Below the pieces are notes generated by a model that ran no database searches, was not told where the DNA came from, and saw nothing but the letters and a program-made list of their open reading frames with translations. DNA of 64,000 bases from Streptomyces venezuelae (GTDB lineage: Bacteria > Actinomycetota > Actinomycetes > Streptomycetales > Streptomycetaceae), in contig NZ_CP029194.1 in NCBI RefSeq assembly GCF_008642375.1, positions 2,604,001 through 2,668,000 of the forward strand, written 5' to 3'. Positions 16,030-26,508 of this stretch are shown here, in pieces; positions within the stretch are counted from its first letter, which is position 1, and every line of letters begins with the position of its first letter. The position numbers and the translations under genes were made by a program.

Positions 16030-17022
16030 ATGAAGGCCTGGGTGCAGGACCGGTACGGATCGACGGACGTACTGGAGTTCGCGGAGGTCGAGAGGCCGGT
16101 ACCGGGCGAGCGGGAGGTGCTCGTCCGCGTCCACGCCGCCGCCGTCAACGCGGCGGACTGGCACCTGATGCGCGGCGATCCGTACCTGGCCCGGCTCGCG
16201 CTCGGGCTCCGAAGACCGAAGGAGCGGATCCGGGGCCGGGACTTCGCGGGCCGGGTCGAAGCGGTGGGTGCCGGGGTGACCGCTCTGCGCCCCGGCGACG
16301 AGGTCTACGGCGAGGCCCCCGGGTCCTTCGCCGAGTACGTGTGCGCCCCGGAAGCGGCGACGGAGCGCAAGCCCGCCGGCCTCACCTTCGAGCAGGCGGC
16401 CGCGATCCCGCTGGCGGGCAACACCGCCCTGATGGGGCTGCGCGACCTGGGGAAGACACGCCCCGGCATGAAGGTGCTGGTCAACGGGGCCTCGGGAGGA
16501 GTCGGCACCTTCGCCGTACAGCTCGCGAAGGCGTTCGGCGCCGAGGTGACGGGGGTGTGCAGCGCCCGGAACGCGCCGCTGGTCCTGGGACTCGGCGCGG
16601 ACCGGGTGATCGACTACACCCGGGAGGACTTCACCACGGGCCAGGACCGCTACGACCTGGTGTTCGACCTGGTCGGCAACCGGTCACTGGCCGGGCTCCG
16701 GCGGGTCCTCTCCCCCACCGGCGTGCTCGTCCTGTCCGGCGGAGGCGTCTTCGAGGGCGGCAGCGTCTTCGGGCCGATGGGGCTCATCCTCAAGGGCCAG
16801 CTGCTCTCCCTGCTCCCCGGCCGCCGGCTCCACGTCCTGACGGCCAAGCCCCGCCGGGAGAACCTGGCGGCACTGCGGGAGCTCGCCGAGAGCGGCGCCG
16901 TCACCCCGGTGGTCGAGCGCACCTATCCACTGGCCGAGGCGGCGCGGGCCCTCCGGTACGTCGAGGAGGAGCACGCCCGCGCGAAGGTGGTCCTCAGCTG
17001 TCCTCCCCCATCAGGACCCTGA
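16030..17022 (+). CDS. NAD(P)-dependent alcohol dehydrogenase/quinone oxidoreductase-like
   Basis: A 330-aa medium-chain dehydrogenase/reductase of the zinc-free quinone-oxidoreductase branch. The GroES-like start MKAWVQDRYGSTDVLEF is followed by RVHAAAVNAADWHLMRGDP and RGRDFAGRVEAVG. The nucleotide-binding motif is LVNGASGGVGTFAVQLAKAFGA, and the segment YDLVFDLVGNRSLAGLRRVL is also typical. Zinc ligands are absent. Its 3' end overlaps the facing TetR gene by 29 bp. It may be a target of that repressor, but convergent placement gives no promoter link. Substrate unknown. Confidence 0.82.
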   Translation: MKAWVQDRYGSTDVLEFAEVERPVPGEREVLVRVHAAAVNAADWHLMRGDPYLARLALGLRRPKERIRGRDFAGRVEAVGAGVTALRPGDEVYGEAPGSFAEYVCAPEAATERKPAGLTFEQAAAIPLAGNTALMGLRDLGKTRPGMKVLVNGASGGVGTFAVQLAKAFGAEVTGVCSARNAPLVLGLGADRVIDYTREDFTTGQDRYDLVFDLVGNRSLAGLRRVLSPTGVLVLSGGGVFEGGSVFGPMGLILKGQLLSLLPGRRLHVLTAKPRRENLAALRELAESGAVTPVVERTYPLAEAARALRYVEEEHARAKVVLSCPPPSGP

Positions 17023-17575
17023 GCCCGGCGGTGAGGTCCTCAGCGCTCGGCGCGGTCTCCGGGTCGACCATCCACTGGATCATCACGCCGGTCGCGAGGG
17101 CCTGGCAGAGCAGGCCCGCCACCCGGGCCTTCTCCGGGTCCGCCTCCGGGTCGATGCCGAGGAAGCCCTCGGCCATGCCGAGGCGCCCCTCCCGCTGCGG
17201 CTCCTTGATCGCGTCGCGCAGCTTCTCGTCGTCGTCGAGCCGGGTGACGATCTCGGTCTGGAGCTTCCAGACGGGCCGGCTGGCCTCGGCCGCCCCGATG
17301 ACCTGCTCCCACACGGCGTGGAAGCGGGCGTACGGGTCGGCCGGCAGCTCCCGCTTCTCCTCGCCGCCGCCCGCGGGGCCGACCTGCTCGCCCCACTCCT
17401 CGGTGAGCGAGAGGAAGGCCTGCTGGAGCAGGGCGTCCTTGGAGCCGTAGTGGTAGCCGATGGAGGCGAGGTTGGTGCCCGAGGCGGCGACGATGTCGCG
17501 GGCCGTGGTGCGCCCGTACCCCTTCTCCAGGAGGCAGCGCTTGGCGCCCGCGAGCAGGTCTTCCTTGTGTCCCAT
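16994..17575 (-). CDS. TetR-family transcriptional regulator
   Basis: A 193-aa TetR-type repressor. The N-terminal helix-turn-helix is LLAGAKRCLLEKGYGRTTARD, IVAASGTNLASIGYHYGSKDALL. A ligand-binding domain follows, with a C-terminal segment LLCQALATGVMIQWMV typical of AefR/AcrR-like members. The start ATG at 17575 gives MGHKEDLL. A long dyad at 17594-17626 lies just upstream of the start and fits an autoregulatory operator. No divergent structural gene is present, since serA upstream reads in the same direction, so the target may be the convergent oxidoreductase or a distant gene. Confidence 0.88.
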   Translation of the reverse strand: MGHKEDLLAGAKRCLLEKGYGRTTARDIVAASGTNLASIGYHYGSKDALLQQAFLSLTEEWGEQVGPAGGGEEKRELPADPYARFHAVWEQVIGAAEASRPVWKLQTEIVTRLDDDEKLRDAIKEPQREGRLGMAEGFLGIDPEADPEKARVAGLLCQALATGVMIQWMVDPETAPSAEDLTAGLRVLMGEDS

Positions 17576-17593
17576 GACAGCACTGTACCCGGC

Positions 17594-17626
17594 CGCTAGA
17601 CAATCGTGTAAGACGAATGTCTAGCG
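17594..17626. promoter_or_regulatory. TetR operator candidate, 33-bp dyad
   Basis: Outer arms CGCTAGACA (17594-17602) and TGTCTAGCG (17618-17626) are exact reverse complements. Inner arms TCGT (17604-17607) and ACGA (17613-17616) add to the symmetry around GTAAG. The site starts 19 bases upstream of the TetR start codon. Length and symmetry suit a TetR dimer pair. Confidence 0.65.
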
Positions 17627-17638
17627 ACCGGGCACAGT

Positions 17639-17652
17639 CCCTGCGAGCAGGG
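17639..17652 (-). terminator. Short hairpin after serA
   Basis: CCCTG-CGAG-CAGGG directly abuts the serA stop codon. The 5-bp stem is short and the TetR operator is only about 13 bp further on, so terminator function is uncertain. Confidence 0.3.
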
Positions 17653-19242
17653 TCAGATCAGGTTGACCGAGCGGGCCGAAGCGGCACCGATCTCCTCGGC
17701 GATCTCCGCCAGGACGGCCGCCGGCAGCGTGTCGTCCACGGTGAGCACGACGAGCGCCTCGCCGCCCTCCTCCGCGCGGGAGACCTGCATGCCCGCGATG
17801 TTCAGACCGGCCTCGCCGAGGATCCGGCCGACCGTGCCGACGACGCCCGGGCGGTCCTCGTAGCGCAGCACGACCATGTGGTCGGCGAGCGCCAGGTCCA
17901 CGTCGTAGTCGCCGACCGCGACGAGCTTCTGGAGGTGCTTGGGGCCGGCCAGCGTGCCGGAGACCGCGACCTCCTCGCCGCTGGCGAGGGTGCCGCGCAC
18001 GGTCACGACGTTGCGGTGGTCGGGCGACTCGGAGCTCGTCGTCAGACGGACCTCGACACCGCGCTCCTGCGCGAACAGCGGGGCGTTGACGTACGACACG
18101 GTCTCGTCGACCACGTCCTCGAACACGCCCTTGAGCGCCGAGAGTTCGAGCACCTTGACGTCGTGCTGGGTGATCTCGCCGTAGACCTCGACGTCGAGCC
18201 GGGCCGCGACCTCGCCCGCGAGGGCGGTGAAGATCCGGCCGAGCTTCTCGGCGAGCGGCAGACCCGGCTTCACGTCCTCGGCGATGACGCCGCCCTGGAC
18301 GTTGACCGCGTCCGGGACCAGCTCGCCCGCGAGCGCGAGGCGCACCGACCTGGCGACGGCGATACCGGCCTTCTCCTGGGCCTCGTCCGTGGAGGCGCCG
18401 AGGTGCGGGGTGCACACGACCTGGTCGAGCTCGAAGAGCGGGGAGTCCGTGCAGGGCTCCTTCGCGTACACATCGAGGCCCGCACCGGCGACCCGGCCCT
18501 CCTTGAGGGCGGTGTAGAGCGCCGCCTCGTCCACGATCCCGCCGCGCGCGGCGTTCACGATCCGGACCGCGGGCTTGACCTTGTGCAGCGCCTCGTCACC
18601 GATGAGACCGATGGTCTCGGGGGTCTTGGGCAGGTGGACGGTGATGAAGTCGGCGACCTCCAGGAGCTCGTCCAGGGCCAGCAGCTTCACCCCCATCTGG
18701 GCGGCGCGGGCCGGCTGCACGTAGGGGTCGTACGCGACGATCTTCATGCCGAAGGCGGACATGCGCTGGGCGACCAGGACGCCGATGCGGCCGAGGCCGA
18801 CGACACCGAGGGTCTTCTCGCTCAGCTCGACGCCGGTGTACTTGTTGCGCTTCCACTCGCCGTTCTTCAGCGCGGTGTTGGCCTGCGGGATGTTGCGCGC
18901 GGTGGCGACCAGCAGACCGCACGCGAGCTCGGCGGCGGTGACGATGTTCGAGGTCGGGGCGTTCACGACCATCACGCCGGCCTTGGTGGCGGCGGAGACG
19001 TCGACGTTGTCCAGACCGACGCCGGCACGGGCGACGACCCGGAGCTTGTTCGCGGCGGCGAGGGCCTCGGCGTCGACCTTGGTCGCGGAGCGGACCAGGA
19101 TCGCGTCCACGTCGGCGATGGCGGGGATCAGCTCGGCGCGGTCCGCGCCGTTGCAGTGCCGGATCTCGAAGTCCGGGCCCAACGCGTCGACGGTGGCGGG
19201 CGACAGCTCTTCAGCGATGAGTACGACAGGTTTCGAGCTCAC
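17653..19242 (-). CDS. serA: D-3-phosphoglycerate dehydrogenase
   Basis: A 529-aa enzyme (EC 1.1.1.95) that starts serine synthesis by oxidising 3-phosphoglycerate. The catalytic and NAD domains show LRVVARAGVGLDNVDV, GVVGLGRIGVLVAQRM, NAARGGIVDEAAL (catalytic Arg region) and the catalytic His in VVCTPHLGASTDEAQ. An intervening domain follows, and a C-terminal ACT domain (MVVLRYEDRPGVVGTVGRIL and NIAGMQVSR) would bind serine, giving feedback control as in Mycobacterium. The GTG at 19242 is used because GAGGA lies just upstream and the protein then begins VSSKPVVLIAEEL; the open frame to 19431 lies in the promoter region. It has its own promoter after the ilvC terminator. Confidence 0.95.
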   Translation of the reverse strand: MSSKPVVLIAEELSPATVDALGPDFEIRHCNGADRAELIPAIADVDAILVRSATKVDAEALAAANKLRVVARAGVGLDNVDVSAATKAGVMVVNAPTSNIVTAAELACGLLVATARNIPQANTALKNGEWKRNKYTGVELSEKTLGVVGLGRIGVLVAQRMSAFGMKIVAYDPYVQPARAAQMGVKLLALDELLEVADFITVHLPKTPETIGLIGDEALHKVKPAVRIVNAARGGIVDEAALYTALKEGRVAGAGLDVYAKEPCTDSPLFELDQVVCTPHLGASTDEAQEKAGIAVARSVRLALAGELVPDAVNVQGGVIAEDVKPGLPLAEKLGRIFTALAGEVAARLDVEVYGEITQHDVKVLELSALKGVFEDVVDETVSYVNAPLFAQERGVEVRLTTSSESPDHRNVVTVRGTLASGEEVAVSGTLAGPKHLQKLVAVGDYDVDLALADHMVVLRYEDRPGVVGTVGRILGEAGLNIAGMQVSRAEEGGEALVVLTVDDTLPAAVLAEIAEEIGAASARSVNLI

Positions 19243-19442
19243 GTGAGTCCTCACAGATCCAGTGCGGACGGCCGTCCCGACGGCCGCAGGCGGTGGAGGG
19301 GGCTTGCCGCGTGAAAGCGCACGACGCTGTGGGCCTGACGCGTATGTTGTTGAGAAGTGTAGTGGTGCGTCGGCGCACCTCATACGCCTCGTTGGAAGGA
19401 TCACCCGTCCGTGGTTGGACGAGGTGTCCAACGATGCGGGAA

Positions 19443-19467
19443 GGGGCCGGACACACCGTCCGGCCCC
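19443..19467 (-). terminator. ilvC terminator
   Basis: GGGGCCGGAC and GTCCGGCCCC form a perfect 10-bp stem with a five-base loop, starting 13 bases past the ilvC stop codon. Confidence 0.8.
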
Positions 19468-19479
19468 CGCCCCGAAGGC

Positions 19480-21128
<1,649 letters not shown>

Positions 21129-21159
21129 GTCTGGGTCTCTTCCTTTTCGCTCTTCGCTG

Positions 21160-23001
21160 TCAGTCGTCTTCGCCGTCGCCGAAGTCGGGACGCACGCCCC
21201 GCGCGGCCATGACCTCGTCGTTCGAGGTGCCCGCGGCGACCATGGGCCAGACCTGGGCGTCCTCGTGGACGATGAAGTCGATGACGACCGGGCGGTCGTT
21301 GATGGCGTTCGCCTCGGCGATGACCTTGTCCAGGTCGGCCGGGTCCTCACAGCGCAGGGCGACACAGCCCATGGCCTCGGAGAGCTTGACGAAGTCGGGG
21401 ACGCGGGTGCCCTTGGCATCCGGGTTGACGTCGTCCGGGCCGGAGTGCAGGACCGTGTTGGAGTAGCGCTGGTTGTAGAACAGCGTCTGCCACTGGCGGA
21501 CCATGCCGAGGGCGCCGTTGTTGATGATGGCGACCTTGATCGGGATGTTGTTCAGCGCGCAGGTGGTGAGTTCCTGATTGGTCATCTGGAAGCAGCCGTC
21601 GCCGTCGACCGCCCAGACCGTGCGGTCCGGCATGCCGGCCTTGGCGCCCATCGCGGCGGGGACCGCGTAGCCCATCGTCCCGAGGCCGCCGGAGTTCAGC
21701 CAGGTGGCCGGCTGCTCGTAGTCGATGAAGTGGGCGGCCCACATCTGGTGCTGGCCGACGCCCGCGGCGAAGATCGTGCCCTCGGGGGCGAGCTGGCCGA
21801 TGCGCTGGATGACCTGCTGCGGCGAGAGGCTGCCGCCCTCCGGCAGGTCGTAGCCGAGCGGGTAGGTCTCGCGCCAGCGGTTCAGGTCGCTCCACCAGGC
21901 GGTGTAGTCGCCCTTGTTGCCCTCGCTGTGCTCGGCCTGGACGGCCTGGACCAGGTCGGCGATGACCTCGCGGGCGTCACCGACGATCGGGACGTCGGCC
22001 GCGCGGTTCTTGCCGATCTCGGCCGGGTCGATGTCCGCGTGGACGATCTTGGCGTACGGGGCGAAGCTGTCGAGCTTGCCGGTGACGCGGTCGTCGAAGC
22101 GGGCGCCCAGGGCGACGATCAGGTCGGCCTTCTGGAGCGCGGTGACCGCGGTGACCGCGCCGTGCATGCCGGGCATGCCGACGTGCAGCGGGTGGCTGTC
22201 GGGGAAGGCACCGAGGGCCATCAGGGTGGTGGTGACCGGGGCGCCGGTGAGCTCGGCGAGGATCTTCAGCTCGCCGGTGGCGCCGGCCTTGATGACACCG
22301 CCGCCGACGTACAGGACGGGCCGCTTGGCGGCGGAGATCAGCTTCGCGGCCTCGCGGATCTGCTTGGCGTGCGGCTTGGTCACCGGGCGGTAGCCGGGCA
22401 GGTCGGTCTGCGGCGGCCAGCTGAAAGTGGTCTTCGCCTGGAGGGCGTCCTTGGAGATGTCGACCAGGACCGGGCCGGGGCGGCCGGTGGAGGCGATGTG
22501 GAAGGCCTCGGCGATCGTCCGCGGGATGTCCTCGGCCTTGGTGACCAGGAAGTTGTGCTTGGTGATCGGCATCGTGATGCCGCAGATGTCCGCCTCCTGG
22601 AAGGCGTCCGTGCCGATCGCCTTCGAGGCGACCTGGCCGGTGATCGCGACGAGCGGGACGGAGTCCATGTGCGCGTCGGCGATCGGGGTGACGAGGTTCG
22701 TCGCACCGGGACCGGAGGTCGCCATACAGACGCCGACCCTGCCCGTGGCCTGTGCGTAGCCGGTCGCGGCGTGGCCCGCGCCCTGCTCGTGACGGACCAG
22801 GATGTGGCGCACCTTCTGCGAGTCCATCATCGGGTCGTAGGCCGGGAGGATCGCGCCGCCCGGAATGCCGAAGACGGTGTCGGCGCCGACTTCCTCGAGA
22901 GAACGGATGAGGGACTGCGCGCCCGTGACGTGCTCGACGGTCGGCTGCGCGCCGCTACGGGGCCGCGGCTGCGGATGGTGCCCGGTGGCCTGGTCGGTCA
23001 T
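21160..23001 (-). CDS. ilvB: Acetolactate synthase large subunit
   Basis: A 613-aa TPP-dependent catalytic subunit (EC 2.2.1.6), the first common enzyme of branched-chain amino acid synthesis. It has the catalytic Glu in [15 protein letters not shown], the FAD-binding middle domain ([29 protein letters not shown]) and the TPP/Mg motif [14 protein letters not shown]. The ATG at 23001 ([11 protein letters not shown]) follows AAGAG; an ATG two codons earlier is possible. The preceding leader holds a peptide and terminator hairpin, so expression should follow branched-chain aminoacyl-tRNA supply. First gene of the ilvBN(C) cluster. Confidence 0.96.
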   Translation of the reverse strand: MTDQATGHHPQPRPRSGAQPTVEHVTGAQSLIRSLEEVGADTVFGIPGGAILPAYDPMMDSQKVRHILVRHEQGAGHAATGYAQATGRVGVCMATSGPGATNLVTPIADAHMDSVPLVAITGQVASKAIGTDAFQEADICGITMPITKHNFLVTKAEDIPRTIAEAFHIASTGRPGPVLVDISKDALQAKTTFSWPPQTDLPGYRPVTKPHAKQIREAAKLISAAKRPVLYVGGGVIKAGATGELKILAELTGAPVTTTLMALGAFPDSHPLHVGMPGMHGAVTAVTALQKADLIVALGARFDDRVTGKLDSFAPYAKIVHADIDPAEIGKNRAADVPIVGDAREVIADLVQAVQAEHSEGNKGDYTAWWSDLNRWRETYPLGYDLPEGGSLSPQQVIQRIGQLAPEGTIFAAGVGQHQMWAAHFIDYEQPATWLNSGGLGTMGYAVPAAMGAKAGMPDRTVWAVDGDGCFQMTNQELTTCALNNIPIKVAIINNGALGMVRQWQTLFYNQRYSNTVLHSGPDDVNPDAKGTRVPDFVKLSEAMGCVALRCEDPADLDKVIAEANAINDRPVVIDFIVHEDAQVWPMVAAGTSNDEVMAARGVRPDFGDGEDD

Positions 23002-23082
23002 CAGCATCTCTTCTCGAAGCAGAGGGTTTTTGCGAGGTGTTTTGAGAGGGTTTACGTCGACTTGGGGGTGATCCAGTGCAAC

Positions 23083-23116
23083 AAAAAACCCCTCGTGCCG
23101 TGAGGCAAGCGAGGGG
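23083..23116 (-). terminator. ilvB attenuator terminator
   Basis: On the minus strand CCCCTCG pairs with CGAGGGG, with an inner TGCC/GGCA stem and a two-base bulge, followed by six T residues. This is a true intrinsic terminator placed between the leader peptide and ilvB. A second long-range pairing, GCGCGTCGG (23118-23126) with CCGACGCGC (23164-23172), involves the end of the leader peptide gene and could be the alternative structure. Confidence 0.85.
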
Positions 23117-23160
23117 AGCGCGTCGGATGCTTTCTCAGCCGGGCCTACGGTGGCCCTGCT

Positions 23161-23202
23161 TCAGCCGACGCGCTTTCCAAGTACGAGAATTCGGGTGCGC
23201 AT
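23161..23202 (-). CDS. ilvB leader peptide (13 aa)
   Basis: The open frame MRTRILVLGKRVG lies 160 bp upstream of ilvB and contains the run Ile-Leu-Val-Leu plus another Val. It is followed by alternative hairpins and a T-rich terminator. This is the layout of transcription attenuation by branched-chain amino acid supply: ribosome stalling at the ILVL codons would prevent the terminator. I recall similar ilvB leaders in other actinobacteria. Confidence 0.85.
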   Translation of the reverse strand: MRTRILVLGKRVG

Positions 23203-23235
23203 GGCACTGACCCTCCCTCTCCCACCTCACCGGTG

Positions 23236-26067
23236 TCAAGTGGGTGGGACGGGCGTCTCAGTATTTGAGCGGAACGGGGGACGGTTTCCGGCCCTCACGG
23301 GGACCGCTCCGGGGAGCGGGTACTCGTCCCGTACGAGGGCCCTGCGCAGGCGGTACTCGTCGAGCGGGCCCGAGAAGGCCATGCCCTGGGCGTGACTGCA
23401 GCCCATGGCACGCAGCGCGAGCACCTGCTCCGGTACGTCGACGCCCTCGGCGACGGTCTGCAGGCCGAGCTCGCCGGCGATGCGGAGCACCCCTCGGGTG
23501 ATCTTGCGGAGCCGGGCGGACTCGACCACGCCCTCGACGAGCCCTCGGTCCAGCTTCAGTATGTCGACGGGAAGCCGCCGAAGGGCGTCGATCGCCACAT
23601 GTCCGCTGCCGAATCCGTCGAGCGCGATCCGCACCCCGAGGCGGCGCAGGGTCACGAGGCGCTGCTCCAGCTCGTCGAGCGAGGTCCGCGTGTCGCTGTC
23701 CGCGAGCTCGATGATCAGCGAGCCGGACGGCAGCCCGTGCCGCGTGAGCAGCGACTCGACGGAGCCGAGCGGGAGCGAGCGGTCCAGAAGACGGCAGGCC
23801 GAGAGCCGGATGGACACGGGTGTGCGGTGACCGATTCCGGCGCGCTCGGCGGCCTGCTCCACCGCCTCTTCGAGGAGCCAGCGGCCGAGCTCGGCGGTGC
23901 GCTCGCCGTCGTCGGTGACGCGGAGGTACTCGGCGGGGGTGAAGAGGATGCCTTGGGTCGAGCGCCAGCGCGCCTGGGCGCTGACGGCGGAGATCCGGCC
24001 GGTGGCGAGGTCGACGACCGGCTGGTGGAGCAGGGCGAACTCGCCGTCGTGGAGAGCGGTGCGCAGCCGGGCGGCCAGCTCGGTCCGCCGTACGACCTCG
24101 GCCTGCATCTGGGGCGCGTACAGCTCGACGCGGTCCTTGCCGGCGGCCTTGGCCCGGTACATCGCGAGGTCGGCGTTGCGCAGGAGGTCGCCCGCCTCCA
24201 TGCCGGGCTCGGCGAAGGCGACACCGATGGACGCGGCGACCCGCACCTCGTTGCCGCCGTCGACCCGGTACGGCCGGGAGAGCGTGAGCCGGAGCCGGTC
24301 GGCGATCTCCTGGACCTGGGTCTCCCGGGCGTCCTGCTCGCGGCCGCCGTCGCCGAGGATCAGGGCGGCGAACTCGTCGCCGCCGAGCCGGGCGGCGGTG
24401 TCCCCGGCCCGCACGGACTCCTGGAGGCGGCGGGCGGCCTGGACGAGAAGGTCGTCGCCGGCCTGATGGCCGAGGCGGTCGTTGACCCCCTTGAAGCCGT
24501 CGAGGTCGATGAAGAGCACGGCGGTGCCGGGGTCGGAGGACCTGCGGCCGCTGAGCGCCTGCCGGACCCGCCGGGTGAAGAGCGCCCGGTTGGGCAGGTC
24601 GGTGAGCGGGTCGTGCTCCGCGTTGTGCTGGAGCTGGGCCTGGAGGCGGACCCGTTCGGTCACGTCCCGGCTGTTGAAGATGAGGCCGCCCTGGTGGCGG
24701 TTGACGGTCGACTCGACGTTGAGCCAGTCTCCGCGGCCCGAGCGGAAGCGGCACTCGATGCGGGTGGTGGGCTCGTCGGCGGGCGAGGCCGCGAGGAAGC
24801 GGCGCACCTCGTGGACGACGGCGCCGAGGTCCTCGGGATGGATGAGGGAGGCGAGCTCGGAGCCGATGAGTTCGTCGGCCTCGCGTCCGTACACGCCGGC
24901 GGCGGCGGGGCTGACGTAGCGGAGGATCCCGGTCGGCGCGGCGATCATGATGACGTCGCTCGAGCCCTGCACGAGGGACCGGAAGTGGTTCTCCTTCTGG
25001 GCCAGTTCGTGGGTGAGCGCGATGTTGTCGAGGAGCATGATGCCCTGCCGGACGACGAGCGCGAGCACGACGGCGCAGCCGGTGAGGACGACGACCCGGT
25101 CGACCCTGCGGCCCTCGACGACGTTGTACAGGATGCCGAGGGTGCAGACGGCGGCGGCGAGGTACGGGGTGAGGGCGGCGAGCGAGCCCGCGACCGGGCG
25201 GCTGTGCAGCCAGGGCCCGCGGCCGGCGGCGCTGCTGTCGGGCAGCCGCCGCACGCCCCAGGGCGCGTACGCCAGGAGCAGGGAGCCGGCGAACCAGCCG
25301 GCGTCGAGGAGCTGGCCGGAGGCGTAGTTCTCGCGGAGCAGCGGCGAGGTGAACAGGGCGTCGCAGAGGACGGTCAGGGCGAGCGCGGCGATCGCGGTGT
25401 TGGTCGCCGAGCGGTTCGCCTGGGAGCGCCGGAAATGCAGCGCCAGGACCATGCTGACCAGGACGATGTCGAGCAGCGGGTACGCCAGCGACAGGGCGGC
25501 CTGGGCGACGGACTCGCCCTCGAAGTGCGCGGTACGGGCGAGGGCGAGGCTCCAGGAGAGGGTGAGCAGGGAGCCGCCGATGAGCCAGGCGTCGAGTCCG
25601 AGACAGACCCAGCCGGCCCGGGTGACGGGCTTCTTGGCCAGGACGAGGAGCCCGACGACGGCGGGCGGCGCGAAGAGCAAGAAGAAGAGATCCGCGATGG
25701 ATGAGTCGGGCACCTGCGTCCGCAGAACGACCTCGTACCACCCCCACACCGCGTTCCCCGAGGCGGCCATGAGGGAGGAGAAGGCGAAGAGCAGCCACGC
25801 GGGGCGGTCGCTGCCGCGGTGGGCGCGGGCGTAGAGGAAGCAGGAGACCGCGGCGGTGAGCGCGGCGGCGCTGAGTCCGAAGTCACCCATGAAGAGGGCC
25901 AGTTCCGGCGATCCCCAGCCGAGCGAGGCGCCGGTCGTGTAGCCGGCGCAGATGAGTCCCAGGGCGACTTGAGCGACGATCGAGCCGATTCCGGAACGAT
26001 CCCGGCCGGGATGCCCGGGGTCGCCGCCGACGGGGCTGCGCGCGATGACGGCCCCGGGCGCGCTCAC
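23236..26067 (-). CDS. Membrane PAS-GGDEF-EAL protein; diguanylate cyclase with degenerate EAL
   Basis: A 943-aa c-di-GMP signalling protein. Around nine hydrophobic segments fill residues 26-350, then come a PAS domain (about 362-470, HFRSLVQGSSDVIMIAAPTG), a GGDEF domain and an EAL-type domain. The cyclase site GGDEF (562-566) and the product-inhibition I-site RAGD five residues before it are both intact, so it should make c-di-GMP with feedback control. In the EAL domain the signature is SAQ (696-698) instead of EAL, the metal Asn of the NVS motif is Arg, and DDFGTG reads DGFGSG; phosphodiesterase activity is unlikely. I choose GTG 26067 because GGAGG lies 5 bases upstream; the frame stays open to 26334 through Pro/Ala/Arg-rich sequence. 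It follows ilvB; a BldD-like site lies upstream. Confidence 0.88.
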   Translation of the reverse strand: MSAPGAVIARSPVGGDPGHPGRDRSGIGSIVAQVALGLICAGYTTGASLGWGSPELALFMGDFGLSAAALTAAVSCFLYARAHRGSDRPAWLLFAFSSLMAASGNAVWGWYEVVLRTQVPDSSIADLFFLLFAPPAVVGLLVLAKKPVTRAGWVCLGLDAWLIGGSLLTLSWSLALARTAHFEGESVAQAALSLAYPLLDIVLVSMVLALHFRRSQANRSATNTAIAALALTVLCDALFTSPLLRENYASGQLLDAGWFAGSLLLAYAPWGVRRLPDSSAAGRGPWLHSRPVAGSLAALTPYLAAAVCTLGILYNVVEGRRVDRVVVLTGCAVVLALVVRQGIMLLDNIALTHELAQKENHFRSLVQGSSDVIMIAAPTGILRYVSPAAAGVYGREADELIGSELASLIHPEDLGAVVHEVRRFLAASPADEPTTRIECRFRSGRGDWLNVESTVNRHQGGLIFNSRDVTERVRLQAQLQHNAEHDPLTDLPNRALFTRRVRQALSGRRSSDPGTAVLFIDLDGFKGVNDRLGHQAGDDLLVQAARRLQESVRAGDTAARLGGDEFAALILGDGGREQDARETQVQEIADRLRLTLSRPYRVDGGNEVRVAASIGVAFAEPGMEAGDLLRNADLAMYRAKAAGKDRVELYAPQMQAEVVRRTELAARLRTALHDGEFALLHQPVVDLATGRISAVSAQARWRSTQGILFTPAEYLRVTDDGERTAELGRWLLEEAVEQAAERAGIGHRTPVSIRLSACRLLDRSLPLGSVESLLTRHGLPSGSLIIELADSDTRTSLDELEQRLVTLRRLGVRIALDGFGSGHVAIDALRRLPVDILKLDRGLVEGVVESARLRKITRGVLRIAGELGLQTVAEGVDVPEQVLALRAMGCSHAQGMAFSGPLDEYRLRRALVRDEYPLPGAVPVRAGNRPPFRSNTETPVPPT

Positions 26068-26508
26068 CGGCCCCTCCGGCGCCGCGCCACCGCACCCGGA
26101 CGGCTCGTGCGGGCGCGCGGGCGGCTCCTCGGCACCCCCGGGGGCGTGCCCGTCACAGTCGTGCGGTCCGGCGGCGCGTGGCGCACGGAACGGCTTGGCC
26201 TGGTCCGGCACCGAACGCGCGAGGCCGGAAGCGAGGCGCGGGAGGCTTGCCGGCGGCGTCGCCGCCGCGTCGGATCGTCGGTCCTCCGGCCGTGCTTCAC
26301 CCGTCGCCCCCCTCGAAATCTGATGACCCGTCACTTCGCTCCCCAGCGTCAGCCCGTCATCGACGCAGTCCCCCCGCTTCGGGACGATACACCAGGACCG
26401 TCACTCAGGGACAGGGTCGCAGTACTCTCCGTGACTACCTGGGGGCTTGTGAGCGGCGCGCGTCGGGGGCGCACGCCACCCGCCCCGGCCGGCCGCTTTC
26501 CCCGCGGC
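26068..26508. other. Intergenic region between c-di-GMP gene and hydroxyacid dehydrogenase gene
   Basis: This 441-bp stretch holds the upstream region of the GGDEF-EAL gene and the tail of the hydroxyacid dehydrogenase transcription unit. The minus frame stays open to 26334, so a longer protein N terminus is possible. A BldD-like sequence lies at 26421-26435. I see no other gene or strong hairpin. Confidence 0.5.
26421..26435 (-). promoter_or_regulatory. Candidate BldD box
   Basis: On the minus strand GTCACGGAGAGTACT matches the BldD consensus (nTnACnCWGAGTnAn) at 9 of the 11 defined positions. BldD, with c-di-GMP bound, represses many developmental genes and several c-di-GMP genes in streptomycetes. 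The match lies upstream of a c-di-GMP gene, which supports it, but it is imperfect. Confidence 0.45.
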
